Positions 45,015 through 54,900 of a stretch of 64,000 bases of DNA are shown here, piece by piece. The DNA is from Marinimicrobium locisalis (lineage in GTDB: Bacteria; Pseudomonadota; Gammaproteobacteria; Pseudomonadales; Cellvibrionaceae). Position numbers and translations under genes: made by a program. The stretch covers positions 62,001 to 126,000 of the forward strand of contig NZ_JBDLLG010000010.1 of NCBI RefSeq assembly GCF_039822625.1, in the 5' to 3' direction. The notes beneath the pieces were generated by a model. It saw only the letters and a program-made list of their open reading frames with translations, was not told where the DNA came from and made no database searches. Positions within the stretch are counted from its first letter, which is position 1, and every line of letters begins with the position of its first letter.

Positions 45015-45023
45015 TTATCCACA
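45015..45023 (+). promoter_or_regulatory. DnaA box upstream of nrdA
   Basis: TTATCCACA matches the consensus DnaA box exactly. In E. coli the nrdAB promoter is also preceded by DnaA boxes, which tie ribonucleotide reductase to replication, so the position (about 30 bases before the likely -35) is meaningful. One 9-mer can occur by chance, hence moderate confidence. Confidence 0.6.
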
Positions 45024-45045
45024 GGCATTCCCCACTTTTGTCCGC

Positions 45046-45111
45046 TTGCATTCCCGCCGAAAGCGCATTATCTTGTAGCGCAATTGAACGGCACCCCCAT
45101 ATATAGGGTTT
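45046..45111 (+). promoter_or_regulatory. nrdA promoter with a pair of NrdR boxes
   Basis: The likely promoter is TTGCAT (45046-45051), a 16-base spacer and TTATCT (45068-45073). Box 1, GCGCATTATCTTGTAGCG (45063-45080), overlaps the -10; box 2, CCCCCATATATAGGGTTT (45094-45111), lies downstream. Both resemble the NrdR boxes I recall from E. coli nrdA, and their starts are 31 bases apart, i.e. three helical turns, as the repressor needs. Expect repression by NrdR when dATP is high. The mRNA leader would be about 135 bases. Confidence 0.78.
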
Positions 45112-45215
45112 CGGGACGACCTTGCCCCAAGGTTATTATCGTCCCCCAAAGGCCAGCCACCCTCCCCCGGTGGCCGCTACACAGTCACGGAATTAGTTCG
45201 CTCGCGGAGACGTCC

Positions 45216-48155
45216 ATGCACACAGATACCGATCACAACCCCAGCTCACAGACCCAACCTGAGAGCCAAGCCCCTTCACAGGAACGTAGCGCGGCCAGCC
45301 TCTCGGCCACCGCCCCCGGCCAGTTACGCGTGATCAAGCGCAACGGCACCGTGGTCACCTACGACCCCAGCAAAATCGCCGTCGCCATGACCAAGGCCTT
45401 CCTGGCCGTGGAAGGCGGTACCGCCGCGGCCTCACGCCGGGTGCGCGAGACGGTCGAAAACCTGACCGGCCAGATTACCGCCACCTTCAAGCGGCGCATG
45501 CCCTCCGGCGGCACCATTCATATTGAAGAAATTCAGGACCAGGTCGAGCTGATGCTGATGCGCTCCGGGGAGCACAAAATCGCCCGGGACTACGTCCTCT
45601 ACCGCGAAGAGCACGCCCGCCTGCGCGCCGAGAAGCAGCCCGAAGCCGACGCCTCCTCGGAAGACCCGGAATACCCCGCCGTCGAAGTCACGCTGGATGA
45701 CGGCAGCAAATCCACCCTGGACACCCAGCGCCTGCGCACCATCGTGAACGAAGCCTGCGCCGGCCTGAAGGATGTGAGCGAAAAGGCCATTCTCGACGAG
45801 GCCATGCGCAACCTGTACGACGGCGTAAACCTGCGGGATGTGAACACCTCGCTGGTGATTACCGCCCGCACCCTGGTGGAGAAAGAGCCCAACTACACCT
45901 ACGCCACCGCCCGCCTGCTGATGGACAAACTGCGCGCCGAGGCGCTGAGCTTCCTGGGCGTGGCCGAGACCGCCACTCAGGGCGAAATGGAAACTTACTA
46001 CGCCCAGGCCCTGCCCGCCTATATTCAGAAAGGGGTAGAGCTGGAGCTGCTGGCGCCGGAACTGCTGAGCTTTGACCTGGAAAAACTGGGCAAGGCCATC
46101 ATTGCCGAGCGCGACCTGCAGTTCACCTACCTGGGCCTGCAGACGCTGTATGACCGCTACTTCATTCACAGCAACGATGTGCGCATCGAGCTGCCCCAGG
46201 TGTTCTTCATGCGCGTGGCCATGGGCCTGGCCGTGGAAGAAGACAACCGCGAAGAGCGCGCTATTGAGTTCTACAAGTTGCTGAGCTCGTTCGACTACAT
46301 GAGCTCCACCCCGACCCTGTTCAACGCCGGCACCCTGCGCCCGCAGTTGTCCTCCTGCTACCTGACCACGGTACCGGACGACCTGCACGGCATTTACGGC
46401 GCGATCCAAGACAACGCCATGCTGAGCAAATTCGCCGGCGGCCTGGGCAATGACTGGACCCCAGTGCGCTCCCTGGGCGCCTACATCAAAGGCACCAACG
46501 GCCGCTCCCAGGGCGTGGTGCCCTTCCTGAAAGTCGCCAACGACACCGCCGTGGCGGTGAACCAGGGCGGCAAGCGCAAGGGCGCCGTCTGTGCCTACCT
46601 GGAAACCTGGCACCTGGACATTGAAGAGTTCGTGGAGCTGCGCAAGAACACCGGTGACGACCGCCGCCGCACCCACGACATGAACACCGCCAACTGGGTC
46701 CCGGACCTGTTTATGAAGCGGGTGTTCGACGATGAAGAGTGGACCCTCTTCTCCCCCAACGACGTACCGGACCTGCACGACCTCTACGGCGACGCTTTTG
46801 AAGAGCGTTACCGCGAGTACGAGCGCCAGGTCGCCACCGGCGAGCTGAAGCTGTACAAAACCGTAAAAGCGGTGGACCTGTGGCGCAAAATGCTGGGCAT
46901 GCTGTTTGAAACCGGCCACCCCTGGATTACCTTCAAAGACGCCTGCAACCTGCGCAGCCCGCAGCAGCACGCCGGCGTGGTGCACTCCTCCAACCTGTGC
47001 ACCGAAATCACGTTGAACACCAAGTCCAACGAAGAAATCGCGGTCTGTAACCTGGGCTCCGTCAACCTGGCCCAGCACATCGTCGATGGCAAGCTCGACC
47101 ACGACAAGCTTGAGAAGACCGTGAAAACCGCGATACGCATGCTCGACAACGTCATCGACATTAACTACTACTCGGTGCCGGCCGCGCGCAACTCCAACCT
47201 GCGCCACCGCCCCATCGGCCTGGGCCTGATGGGCTTCCAGGACGCGCTCTACCGTCAGCGTCTGGCCTACGGCTCGGACGAAGCGGTACAGTTTGCCGAC
47301 ATTTCCATGGAGGCGATCAGCTACCACGCCATCAAGGCCTCCAGTGAGCTGGCCCGCGAGCGCGGGCGCTACGGAAGCTTTGAAGGCTCCCTGTGGAGCC
47401 AGGGCGTACTGCCCATCGACTCCATCCAGAACCTGGCCAAGGCCCGGGGCGAGAAGTACATCGAGATGGACACCAGCACAACGCTGGACTGGGACACCCT
47501 GCGCGAGCAGGTCAAAAGCGTGGGCATGCGCAACTCCAACGTCATGGCCATCGCCCCGACCGCGACCATCGCCAACATCACCGGCGTAAGCCAGTCCATC
47601 GAACCCACGTACCAGAACCTGTACGTGAAATCGAACCTCTCGGGCGAATTCACCGTGGTGAACCCCTACCTGGTACACGACCTGAAAGATCGCGGCCTGT
47701 GGGACAACGTCATGGTCAACGACCTGAAATACTACGAAGGCACCGTACAGCCCATCGACCGCGTACCGGACGACTTGAAAGCCCTGTACGCCACCGCCTT
47801 TGAAGTGGAGCCCAAGTGGATTGTGGACGCCGCCAGCCGCCGCCAGAAGTGGATCGACCAGGCCCAGAGCCTGAACCTCTACATCGCCGGCGCCAACGGC
47901 AAAAAGCTGGACATCACCTACCGCATGGCATGGTTCCGTGGCCTGAAAACCACCTACTACCTCCGTGCCCTGGCCGCCAGCAGCACTGAAAAGTCCACCA
48001 TCACCACCGGCACCCACAACGCCGTATCCGCCAACGGCGGTGGCGGCACCGCAGCCGCAAGCGCCAGCAGCAGCGCGAGCGCCGGGAATGGCGAAGCCGC
48101 CCCCGTCCCCGCCGCCTGCTCCCTGGACGACCCCGACTGCGAGGCCTGCCAGTAA
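45216..48155 (+). CDS. nrdA: Class Ia ribonucleotide reductase, large (alpha) subunit
   Basis: A 979-residue catalytic subunit that makes deoxyribonucleoside diphosphates. Two ATP-cone domains lie at the N-terminus: the first (about 35-140) begins LRVIKRNGTVVTYDPSKI, the second (about 155-250) is more divergent. This double-cone form is the one known from Pseudomonas NrdA and is longer than the E. coli protein. The core has LSSCYLTTVPDD (redox Cys), NLCTEITL (thiyl-radical Cys region) and the C-terminal swinging pair CSLDDPDCEACQ. The frame is open from 45084, but that stretch overlaps the NrdR boxes; the ATG at 45216 follows GCGGAGA and begins a polar tail leading to the cone. Confidence 0.95.
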   Translation: MHTDTDHNPSSQTQPESQAPSQERSAASLSATAPGQLRVIKRNGTVVTYDPSKIAVAMTKAFLAVEGGTAAASRRVRETVENLTGQITATFKRRMPSGGTIHIEEIQDQVELMLMRSGEHKIARDYVLYREEHARLRAEKQPEADASSEDPEYPAVEVTLDDGSKSTLDTQRLRTIVNEACAGLKDVSEKAILDEAMRNLYDGVNLRDVNTSLVITARTLVEKEPNYTYATARLLMDKLRAEALSFLGVAETATQGEMETYYAQALPAYIQKGVELELLAPELLSFDLEKLGKAIIAERDLQFTYLGLQTLYDRYFIHSNDVRIELPQVFFMRVAMGLAVEEDNREERAIEFYKLLSSFDYMSSTPTLFNAGTLRPQLSSCYLTTVPDDLHGIYGAIQDNAMLSKFAGGLGNDWTPVRSLGAYIKGTNGRSQGVVPFLKVANDTAVAVNQGGKRKGAVCAYLETWHLDIEEFVELRKNTGDDRRRTHDMNTANWVPDLFMKRVFDDEEWTLFSPNDVPDLHDLYGDAFEERYREYERQVATGELKLYKTVKAVDLWRKMLGMLFETGHPWITFKDACNLRSPQQHAGVVHSSNLCTEITLNTKSNEEIAVCNLGSVNLAQHIVDGKLDHDKLEKTVKTAIRMLDNVIDINYYSVPAARNSNLRHRPIGLGLMGFQDALYRQRLAYGSDEAVQFADISMEAISYHAIKASSELARERGRYGSFEGSLWSQGVLPIDSIQNLAKARGEKYIEMDTSTTLDWDTLREQVKSVGMRNSNVMAIAPTATIANITGVSQSIEPTYQNLYVKSNLSGEFTVVNPYLVHDLKDRGLWDNVMVNDLKYYEGTVQPIDRVPDDLKALYATAFEVEPKWIVDAASRRQKWIDQAQSLNLYIAGANGKKLDITYRMAWFRGLKTTYYLRALAASSTEKSTITTGTHNAVSANGGGGTAAASASSSASAGNGEAAPVPAACSLDDPDCEACQ

Positions 48156-48194
48156 ACACAACCACGGCACGGACGCCGCGTAAACACGTATATG

Positions 48195-48340
48195 CGTAGG
48201 GTAGGTAAGCGAAGCGCCACCTACCAAAAGGACTCGAAAACGAATTGAAAACGTAGGCTTGGTAAGGGGCGGCACGCCCCCAACACCACAACACAAACAA
48301 AACGGAAACGTAGGGTAGGTAAGCGAAGCGCCACCTACCA
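48195..48340. repeat. REP-like palindromic repeats between nrdA and nrdB
   Basis: Two identical 32-base copies (48195-48226 and 48309-48340) contain the palindrome GGTAGGT...ACCTACC around an inner GCGAAGCGC. A third, divergent copy (about 48252-48283) begins CGTAGGCTTGGTAAG and folds as GGGGCG-GCA-CGCCCC. These fit REP-type extragenic palindromes, which RAYT transposases mobilise in gammaproteobacteria. As hairpins in the nrdAB mRNA they could also protect the nrdA part from decay. Confidence 0.75.
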
Positions 48341-48383
48341 ATTAAACACCCAAATTCACCCCAAACCACAGGACAAAAGCGCT

Positions 48384-49676
48384 ATGTTGAGTTGGGACGA
48401 TTTCGACGCAGCCGAAGAAACGCAACAGCAATCCAAGCCGGCCCCCCAGGCACCACCCAAGCCGGAACCCAAAGCCGCCGTAAAGGAACCCGCTGCCAGC
48501 TACGACAGCGCCCCCGCCCAAGCGGCCGCCACCTCCGAGGCCCAAGCCCAAAGCACGGGCACCAACAACGGCGCCGTACCCGACGCCGTGGCCGAAGCCC
48601 GCGCATCCCTGGAAAACCTGGACGTCGCCCCCGGCCTGGAAGAACTGGAAATGGGCGCCGCCCGCATCGAGGTGGACGACAAGCGCATGATCAACTGCCG
48701 CGCCGACCTCAACCAGCTCGTGCCCTTCAAATACGACTGGGCCTGGCAAAAATACCTGGACGGCTGCGCCAACCACTGGATGCCCCAGGAAGTGAACATG
48801 ACCGCGGACATCTCCCTCTGGAAAAGCCGCGAAGGCCTGACCGAGGACGAGCGCCGCATCGTCAAGCGCTCCCTGGGCTACTTCTCCACCGCCGACTCGC
48901 TGGTGGCGAACAACCTGGTGCTGGCCATCTACCGCCTGATCACCAACCCCGAGTGCCGCCAGTACATCCTGCGCCAGGCCTTTGAAGAAGCCATTCACAC
49001 CCACGCCTACCAGTACTGCATCGAATCCCTGGGCATGGACGAGGCGGAAATCTTCAACATGTACCGGGAAATGCCCTCGGTCGCCGCCAAGGCCGCCTGG
49101 AGCCTGAAGCACACCCAGACCCTGGGCGACCCCACCTTCAACACCGGCACCCCGGAAACCGACCAGGAACTGCTGCGCAACCTGGTCGCCTTCTACGCCG
49201 TGACCGAAGGCATTTTCTTCTACTGCGGCTTCAGCCAGATCCTGTCCATGGGCCGTCGCAACAAAATGACCGGCGTGGCCGAGCAGTTCCAGTACATCCT
49301 GCGCGATGAGTCCATGCACCTGAACTTCGGCATCGACGTCATCAACCAGATCAAACTGGAAAACCCGCACCTCTGGACCCCGGAATTCCAGAAAGAAGTC
49401 ACCCAGATGGTACTGGAAGGCACCGAACTGGAAATCGCCTACGCCCGCGACACCATGCCCCGCGGCGTACTGGGCATGAACGCCGGCATGATGGAAGAGT
49501 ACCTGCACTTCATCGCCAACCGCCGCCTCGCGCAGCTCGGCCTGAAAGAACAGTACCCCGGCGCCCAGAACCCCTTCCCCTGGATGAGCGAAATCATGGA
49601 CCTGCGCAAAGAGAAGAACTTCTTCGAAACGCGCGTGACTGAATATCAGGTTGGTGGGGCGTTGAGCTGGGATTGA
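48384..49676 (+). CDS. nrdB: Class Ia ribonucleotide reductase, small (beta) subunit
   Basis: A 430-residue diiron-tyrosyl radical subunit. After the opening MLSWDDFDAAEE there is a disordered Ala/Pro/Gln-rich stretch (about residues 12-75), then the ferritin-like core with iron ligands in QAFEEAIHTHAYQYCIE and LRDESMHLNFGID, and the C-terminal tail that docks on NrdA (YQVGGALSWD). The same LSWD tetrapeptide stands at both ends of the protein, which recalls Pseudomonas-type NrdB. It follows nrdA by 228 bases containing REP-like hairpins. It is the last gene before the AT-richer defence island. Confidence 0.95.
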   Translation: MLSWDDFDAAEETQQQSKPAPQAPPKPEPKAAVKEPAASYDSAPAQAAATSEAQAQSTGTNNGAVPDAVAEARASLENLDVAPGLEELEMGAARIEVDDKRMINCRADLNQLVPFKYDWAWQKYLDGCANHWMPQEVNMTADISLWKSREGLTEDERRIVKRSLGYFSTADSLVANNLVLAIYRLITNPECRQYILRQAFEEAIHTHAYQYCIESLGMDEAEIFNMYREMPSVAAKAAWSLKHTQTLGDPTFNTGTPETDQELLRNLVAFYAVTEGIFFYCGFSQILSMGRRNKMTGVAEQFQYILRDESMHLNFGIDVINQIKLENPHLWTPEFQKEVTQMVLEGTELEIAYARDTMPRGVLGMNAGMMEEYLHFIANRRLAQLGLKEQYPGAQNPFPWMSEIMDLRKEKNFFETRVTEYQVGGALSWD

Positions 49677-49886
49677 GACTTAATTAACCCTCCCTCCTTG
49701 TAAATCCCCAAACACTAGCCAGGGACGGCTGGACCTGCACTGACCTATGGAGTTAACCCCCTTCTCTACGGAGCGATGCTTACCAGTACACTACCGCCCG
49801 ACACATCAGCCCATAGTCTCAACGGAAGGTTCGTGGTAGTAAGAATTGCTGTAATGTTTCTCTCCCCGTAATCAACAAGAGGTGAA

Positions 49887-51191
49887 ATGTCTATGTCGGT
49901 TTCTGATATGTTTAAAGGATTTTTAGAAAACCTCAAAGTAGACAATTCTGGGCAAATTAGCCTTCGTTACGGCGAAATAACTAAAAGCCTGAATCAACAG
50001 TTTCGAGACTCAGACTCCACGACAGCAAACTCGTTACAGGTCGGATCTTACGGTCGATACACTGGGATAAAGGACATTTCAGATCTTGACATACTCTACA
50101 TCATGCCCAAGACTAAATGGCTATCATACAAGTATGGAAAGCAATCCCATCTCCTAACAGATGTAAAAGATGCCATCAAAAACAGATACCCGACATCGAA
50201 CATCCGGGTTGACCGGCTAGTAGTTACAGTCACCTATTCAAACTTTCACGTCGAAGTTCAGCCGGTTTTCGAAGAAACGGACAGCGACGGGAACCGCTAC
50301 TTTCAGTACCCAGACACTTATAACGGCGGCAAATGGAAGATTACAAAGCCACGACAGGAAATGAGAGCGGTTAGAGCCCTAAATACGGAAAAGAATGGAA
50401 ACCTAAGATTACTATGTAAGATGACGAGAGCATGGAGGAACAAACATGGTCTTGCCATGGGCGGACTCTTAATAGACACACTTGCTTATAACTTTCTGAG
50501 GTCAACGGAAGACTTTGATGACAAAAGTTATTTGCGTTTCGATAAGCTTAGCCGCGATTTTTTCAAATACTTAGCAAACGAACCGGACAGGGATCACTAT
50601 CAGGCACCAGGCAGCAATCAAGACGTTAAAGTCAAAAAGAAGTTTCAGAAGAAGGCAGAACAGGCATACGATCTCTGCTTAAAAGCAATTGAAGCAGAAA
50701 AGGCAGACAACGTTTACGATAAATGGAAGAAAGTTTATGGTCGGCACTTCGCTACTTCGTCGACTATACAAAAGGCAGCTCTATCCGAACAAAAATGGAG
50801 AAACACCGAGGAATTTATCGAAGACCAACACCCCGTAGATATCCGCCACAACATTTCCATCGACTGCTCGGTACATCAAAATCAAGGTCTGGCTAAGAGC
50901 TTGCGAGATATGCTTGCAAATGGATATGGGATCAGCAATAACAGAAAGCTAGTTTTCAAAGTCGTCGACCATGACATAGAGGATGACTTTACCGTCAAGT
51001 GGAAAATACTAAATCGAGGATCCGAAGCGAAGCAGAGGAACTGTATTCGGGGTCAAGTCGAACCTAGCAACGATGGCCCCAAATCGAGAAAGGAGTCTGC
51101 AGACTTTAAAGGAGAGCACACAGTCGAATGTTACGCATTGAAAAACAACGTGGTCGTTGCACGGGACTCTATAAAAGTACCAATCTTATGA
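49887..51191 (+). CDS. CBASS cyclic-oligonucleotide synthase (SMODS CD-NTase with AGS-C sensor)
   Basis: A 434-residue CD-NTase. The nucleotidyltransferase site is intact: GSYGRYT (Gly53-Ser54), the metal pair Asp66/Asp68 in ISDLDILYIMP, and a third acid at Glu123 in HVEVQPVF. The C-terminal ~110 residues match the AGS-C sensor domain (FTVKWKILNRGSEA, RGQVEP, FKGEHTVECYALKNN). In CBASS such enzymes make a cyclic di- or trinucleotide after phage infection. It starts at 49887 behind AAGAGGTGAA and is 7 bases ahead of the membrane effector gene. Codon and base use are clearly AT-richer than nrdB, which suggests transfer. The product nucleotide cannot be read from sequence. Confidence 0.9.
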   Translation: MSMSVSDMFKGFLENLKVDNSGQISLRYGEITKSLNQQFRDSDSTTANSLQVGSYGRYTGIKDISDLDILYIMPKTKWLSYKYGKQSHLLTDVKDAIKNRYPTSNIRVDRLVVTVTYSNFHVEVQPVFEETDSDGNRYFQYPDTYNGGKWKITKPRQEMRAVRALNTEKNGNLRLLCKMTRAWRNKHGLAMGGLLIDTLAYNFLRSTEDFDDKSYLRFDKLSRDFFKYLANEPDRDHYQAPGSNQDVKVKKKFQKKAEQAYDLCLKAIEAEKADNVYDKWKKVYGRHFATSSTIQKAALSEQKWRNTEEFIEDQHPVDIRHNISIDCSVHQNQGLAKSLRDMLANGYGISNNRKLVFKVVDHDIEDDFTVKWKILNRGSEAKQRNCIRGQVEPSNDGPKSRKESADFKGEHTVECYALKNNVVVARDSIKVPIL

Positions 51192-51198
51192 GGCCAGG

Positions 51199-51795
51199 AT
51201 GAACAAATCAGATCTGCTCCGAAGCATTGCCGAAAAGGGCTATGACGTTGGGTTTGGTGCGAAAAAGCACTTCGCCACGTATGACATAATAGAAAAAACT
51301 CCTGGGCTAATAGGCTTCTCCTCAATGGCGTTCGGTATATTTGCACTTGCTGAAAGAGAGATTTCCACTGAGCTAACATCTGCTACTTTTATCGTGCTTG
51401 GTGTGATAGGACTTTATATCAGCTTATACAACCAAGAAAAGTCGGATTATGAGCAGTCTGGAGTTGCATTAACGAAGATATACAACGAGTTAAAAGCACT
51501 TTACTTCAAAGTAAAAAGCTTGGGTGAAAATGACAATGTTTTAGTTTACCAAGAAAAGTTATATGAGATCGAAGCCCGCTACTACGCTGCCAGTATTACT
51601 AAGCAGATTCTTTTCAGTAACTGGTATGCACATTACAAGTTTTTTTGGGAAATGCAAATAGGTTGGCTGAATGAACAGCTAAGTTTCAGGTTTTTTCGTG
51701 ACATGATTCCTTTATCTCTCTGGCTCACATTATTCTTTGGAGTTATTGGATTAACCATTTGGCTCCTAAACACTTTTAACATCCTTTGCAACTAA
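51199..51795 (+). CDS. SLATT-domain membrane effector of CBASS
   Basis: A 198-residue protein of the SLATT type (SMODS/SLOG-associated 2TM effector). Two hydrophobic helices (about 36-50 and 60-77) are followed by a helical cytoplasmic part (80-160, with LTKIYNELKALYFKVKSL) and a C-terminal hydrophobic segment (about 169-191). Such proteins are thought to open pores in the inner membrane when they sense the cyclic nucleotide, so the infected cell dies. It is placed 7 bases after the CD-NTase. No Cap2/Cap3 or HORMA/TRIP13 genes accompany it, so the pair is a minimal type I CBASS. Confidence 0.85.
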   Translation: MNKSDLLRSIAEKGYDVGFGAKKHFATYDIIEKTPGLIGFSSMAFGIFALAEREISTELTSATFIVLGVIGLYISLYNQEKSDYEQSGVALTKIYNELKALYFKVKSLGENDNVLVYQEKLYEIEARYYAASITKQILFSNWYAHYKFFWEMQIGWLNEQLSFRFFRDMIPLSLWLTLFFGVIGLTIWLLNTFNILCN

Positions 51796-51950
51796 ACTCC
51801 AGGACTTCATATTTCAGATTAACAATCGGGGCACACCCAATCACCCTATCCACTTATTGTTGAAAACAGGGAAATAATTCCACTTGAACAGGGTACCGAT
51901 CACACTAGCCCCCACAATATGAAAAATTAGATACTCTATATGGTCCTTAA

Positions 51951-54900
51951 ATGAGCATCTCAGCAATACGATCCAATCGCGGCGACATTTATCAGAAGCT
52001 TATTGCCTTTAAATGGGCTCTGACTGTCCTGACAGACCCGGACTACCAATGGCTTGAGGTAGATTCGACCACTCATCTTGTAGATGACGTAGTCATCGGA
52101 AAAAGGGATGGATCAATTATATGCTGCCAGTGCAAAAAGAATCAGACCGATTTCAAATCTTGGGGAATTTCCGAGCTTTGGGATGAAATAGATAAAGCTA
52201 TACAGGAACTAGCTGCAAACCCAGATGCGAAAATCCTTTTTTATTCGCGCAACAATTTTGGAGACCTGGCTAAACTACGTGAGTTCAGCCTCGGCTATCC
52301 CGACTCGTCCGATTACCACGCAAACTTAACTTCAGGGCATAGAGCCACCGATAGCGATTTGGCCACTCGTATTTCCGCGGGAGGCACTGAACTATCAACC
52401 TTTGAACTTTTGCGTCACACATCATTTATAGCTACCGACGATTTTGATCAAATTGACTCTGATATTAGATTTCGTTTAAACCAAATAGCAAGCAATTCAA
52501 CGGCTGCATTTAACGCATTATGGAAACACATAGACCAACTTGGTGGACGCTATGATAGCAGCGATCACTTTGCCAGTCCCTTGCATCGGCTGACCAAGCA
52601 AGATCTGAAGGAAATTCTCTATCAAGCAGGAGCGATGTTAGCTCCAGCCATGGCTTTAGAGAATGTTCGGCGAGAGTTTAACAGAACGTCAGCTATCGGT
52701 AGATTTTGGTACAGGGAGATTGCTGGGCAACATATCCCAAGTCCGGTTGTGAAAGACCTCCTAAAAGCCATTGATGCTAAAGAACGCTCTGTATTGCTTA
52801 CAGGCGCACCCGGATCGGGAAAAACATGTGCGATGCTTTGCCTTCAGGAAGCCCTAGAGCAACGTGCAAAAGATCGGACAGATTTAGTACCGCTTTTCAT
52901 CCAATCGCGTGAATTTGCAGACTTCGAAACTGCACAGGATCGCCAGGAACAAGGACTTCCTGAACAATGGGTAGAAAAAGCAGCTCGTATGGCAGAAGAT
53001 GTACACATAGTTGTGGTTATTGATTCATTGGATGTCTTGTCCATCGCGCGCGAACACAGTGTTTTGAAGTATTTCCTCGCACAGATTGATCAGCTACTTC
53101 TTGTTCCCAATATCACGGTTGTTACGGCCTGCCGAGAGTTCGATCGAAGGTACGACCGGCGCTTAGCAGTAACGCGCTGGGATGTCGAGCTACAATGCAT
53201 GCCGTTGAACTGGGAAGGCGAAGTCGTGCCTGTACTAGATAAACTCGGACTCGATACGGGTACCATTGACACCGTTACTCGAGAACTCATCCGAATTCCT
53301 CGTGAGCTGGCTCTGTTTGTCGAACTCGCGCAACGTGAGGGCAGCTTCTGCGTAGTTACCGGCCAGGCACTAGCACAACGCTATCTTGATACAGTGGTTC
53401 AGGCCGACCCAGCGCTCGGGCCTCAGGCGGTGCAAGCAATTGAAGCCATCGCTTGCGAAATGCTAAGAGCTCGCAGCTTATCGATACCCCAACAACGATT
53501 TAGCGCTCCCCATGATATACTTTGGAGGCTTCAAAGCCTCAACATCCTGCTTGATACCCATGACGGAAACTTGACGTTTGGTCACCAAACTCTACTAGAC
53601 GTTCTAGTCATAAGTAGCGCTATTCGTGAAGGAACATCGCTCAATGAGTTCATTCAGAGTTTACCGCCAGTGCCGTTCGTTCGGCCTAGCATACGTAGCT
53701 TTGTTGCACAGTTAGCTTCAAAAGAACGCCGTGATCTGAGAAAGCAGGTGCGAGCGGTTCTTACAGGTAACGCAGCCTTTCATATTCGCCGCCTAGTTGC
53801 AGAATCGTTCGCCCAGCAGAATCCGCACAGTGATGACTGGCCACTGATTAGGGATTTGCGAGAAAAGAATCGCGATGTTTATCAAGTAATATACACTCAA
53901 GCATCATCGGTTGAGTGGCATCACTTCTGGCTCTCTTACCTTGTTCCTGCACTAATGGATTCACGAGACATCGAGGGGCTAACAGCTCACGTTCGTAGAA
54001 TTTCCCAGTGGGCCAATGTCGATACTGAGGGGACAATAAAGTTCTGGCATGAGACGCTTTCGCTTGATTGGCTAGGCCACGATCGAATCGCCGACCAAAT
54101 AGCGCTCTCCTTACCTGACTTAAACGATGAAAACTTGTTATTGACCGGCCCTTTGATAAACCTTTTGCTCAAAAGTCAGAAACCAGAGCACAGCTTTTTG
54201 GGCCACGTTGTTTCACGATGCGTTTCGGTCGGAGCTGTTGATGACAGCGTTCTTTGGCGCTACATCGCCGGGGACGTCACCGACGATGACGCGACCAGCC
54301 ATCGTTTAAACAATAAGCTTTTTTGCCAACCTCATAACTTTGATAAAAGTAATGGGGCCTTCCTAAAAAAACGAATGACGGATTCCACGAAGTTACTCGA
54401 TTTGGCACTGGAGGCAATCGAGCACTGGAGCCATAAAAAGGCTAATCGCTACGGGGAAACCCGAGTAGGCTATCGCTATGGATTTCTTGGCAACACTTCC
54501 TATGACGACACCCACTCCAAAGTCGATCATCGACATGCAAATAGCGAACGATTTCTATTAGATGCGATTGAGGAGGCAGTTCTTTATCACGCAAAGGAAA
54601 ACTCTGATTGGTGGAGGAGTAACAGGGAGCGCCTGTGCTTCAACCACGAGGGCGCGTTATGCTATTTCGCGATCCGCTCTCTCACAAACTATCCCCAAAA
54701 CAATCTTTCCACAATTGGCCGGATCTTATGTGACAAGAACTTGCTTGAGTTCGATCTTTCTTATGAATTAGGAAACTTAATTCATTCTGCATTTATTTTC
54801 CTGCCTTACAGGATGCAGAACAAAGTGATGGAAACAGTTCAAAGCATCTGGGAGACCCCAGGAGCAGATGAACAAGAAACTTTGTGGATACAGAGGAATC

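Larger units (their letters stand above)
44699..45215. other. Divergent regulatory region between the AEC gene and nrdA
   Basis: A 517-base region with no gene. The nrdA-proximal 220 bases hold a DnaA box, a promoter and two NrdR boxes (listed separately). An AT-rich stretch at 44880-44915 may be part of another promoter. In the left half nothing specific was recognised. Confidence 0.6.

Noticed and set aside
45432..48341. 969-codon open frame on the minus strand opposite nrdA
   Set aside because: It mirrors nrdA codon by codon (long Val/Gly/His/Gln runs), has no domain and no ribosome site; it is a product of GC-rich third positions in a highly biased gene.
48342..49508. 388-codon minus-strand frame opposite nrdB
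   Set aside because: Shadow of nrdB; low-complexity Gly/Val/His protein without motifs.
49677..49886. Attachment site or direct repeat at the left edge of the defence island
   Set aside because: No stretch there is repeated near 56520-56790, and no integrase gene is present.
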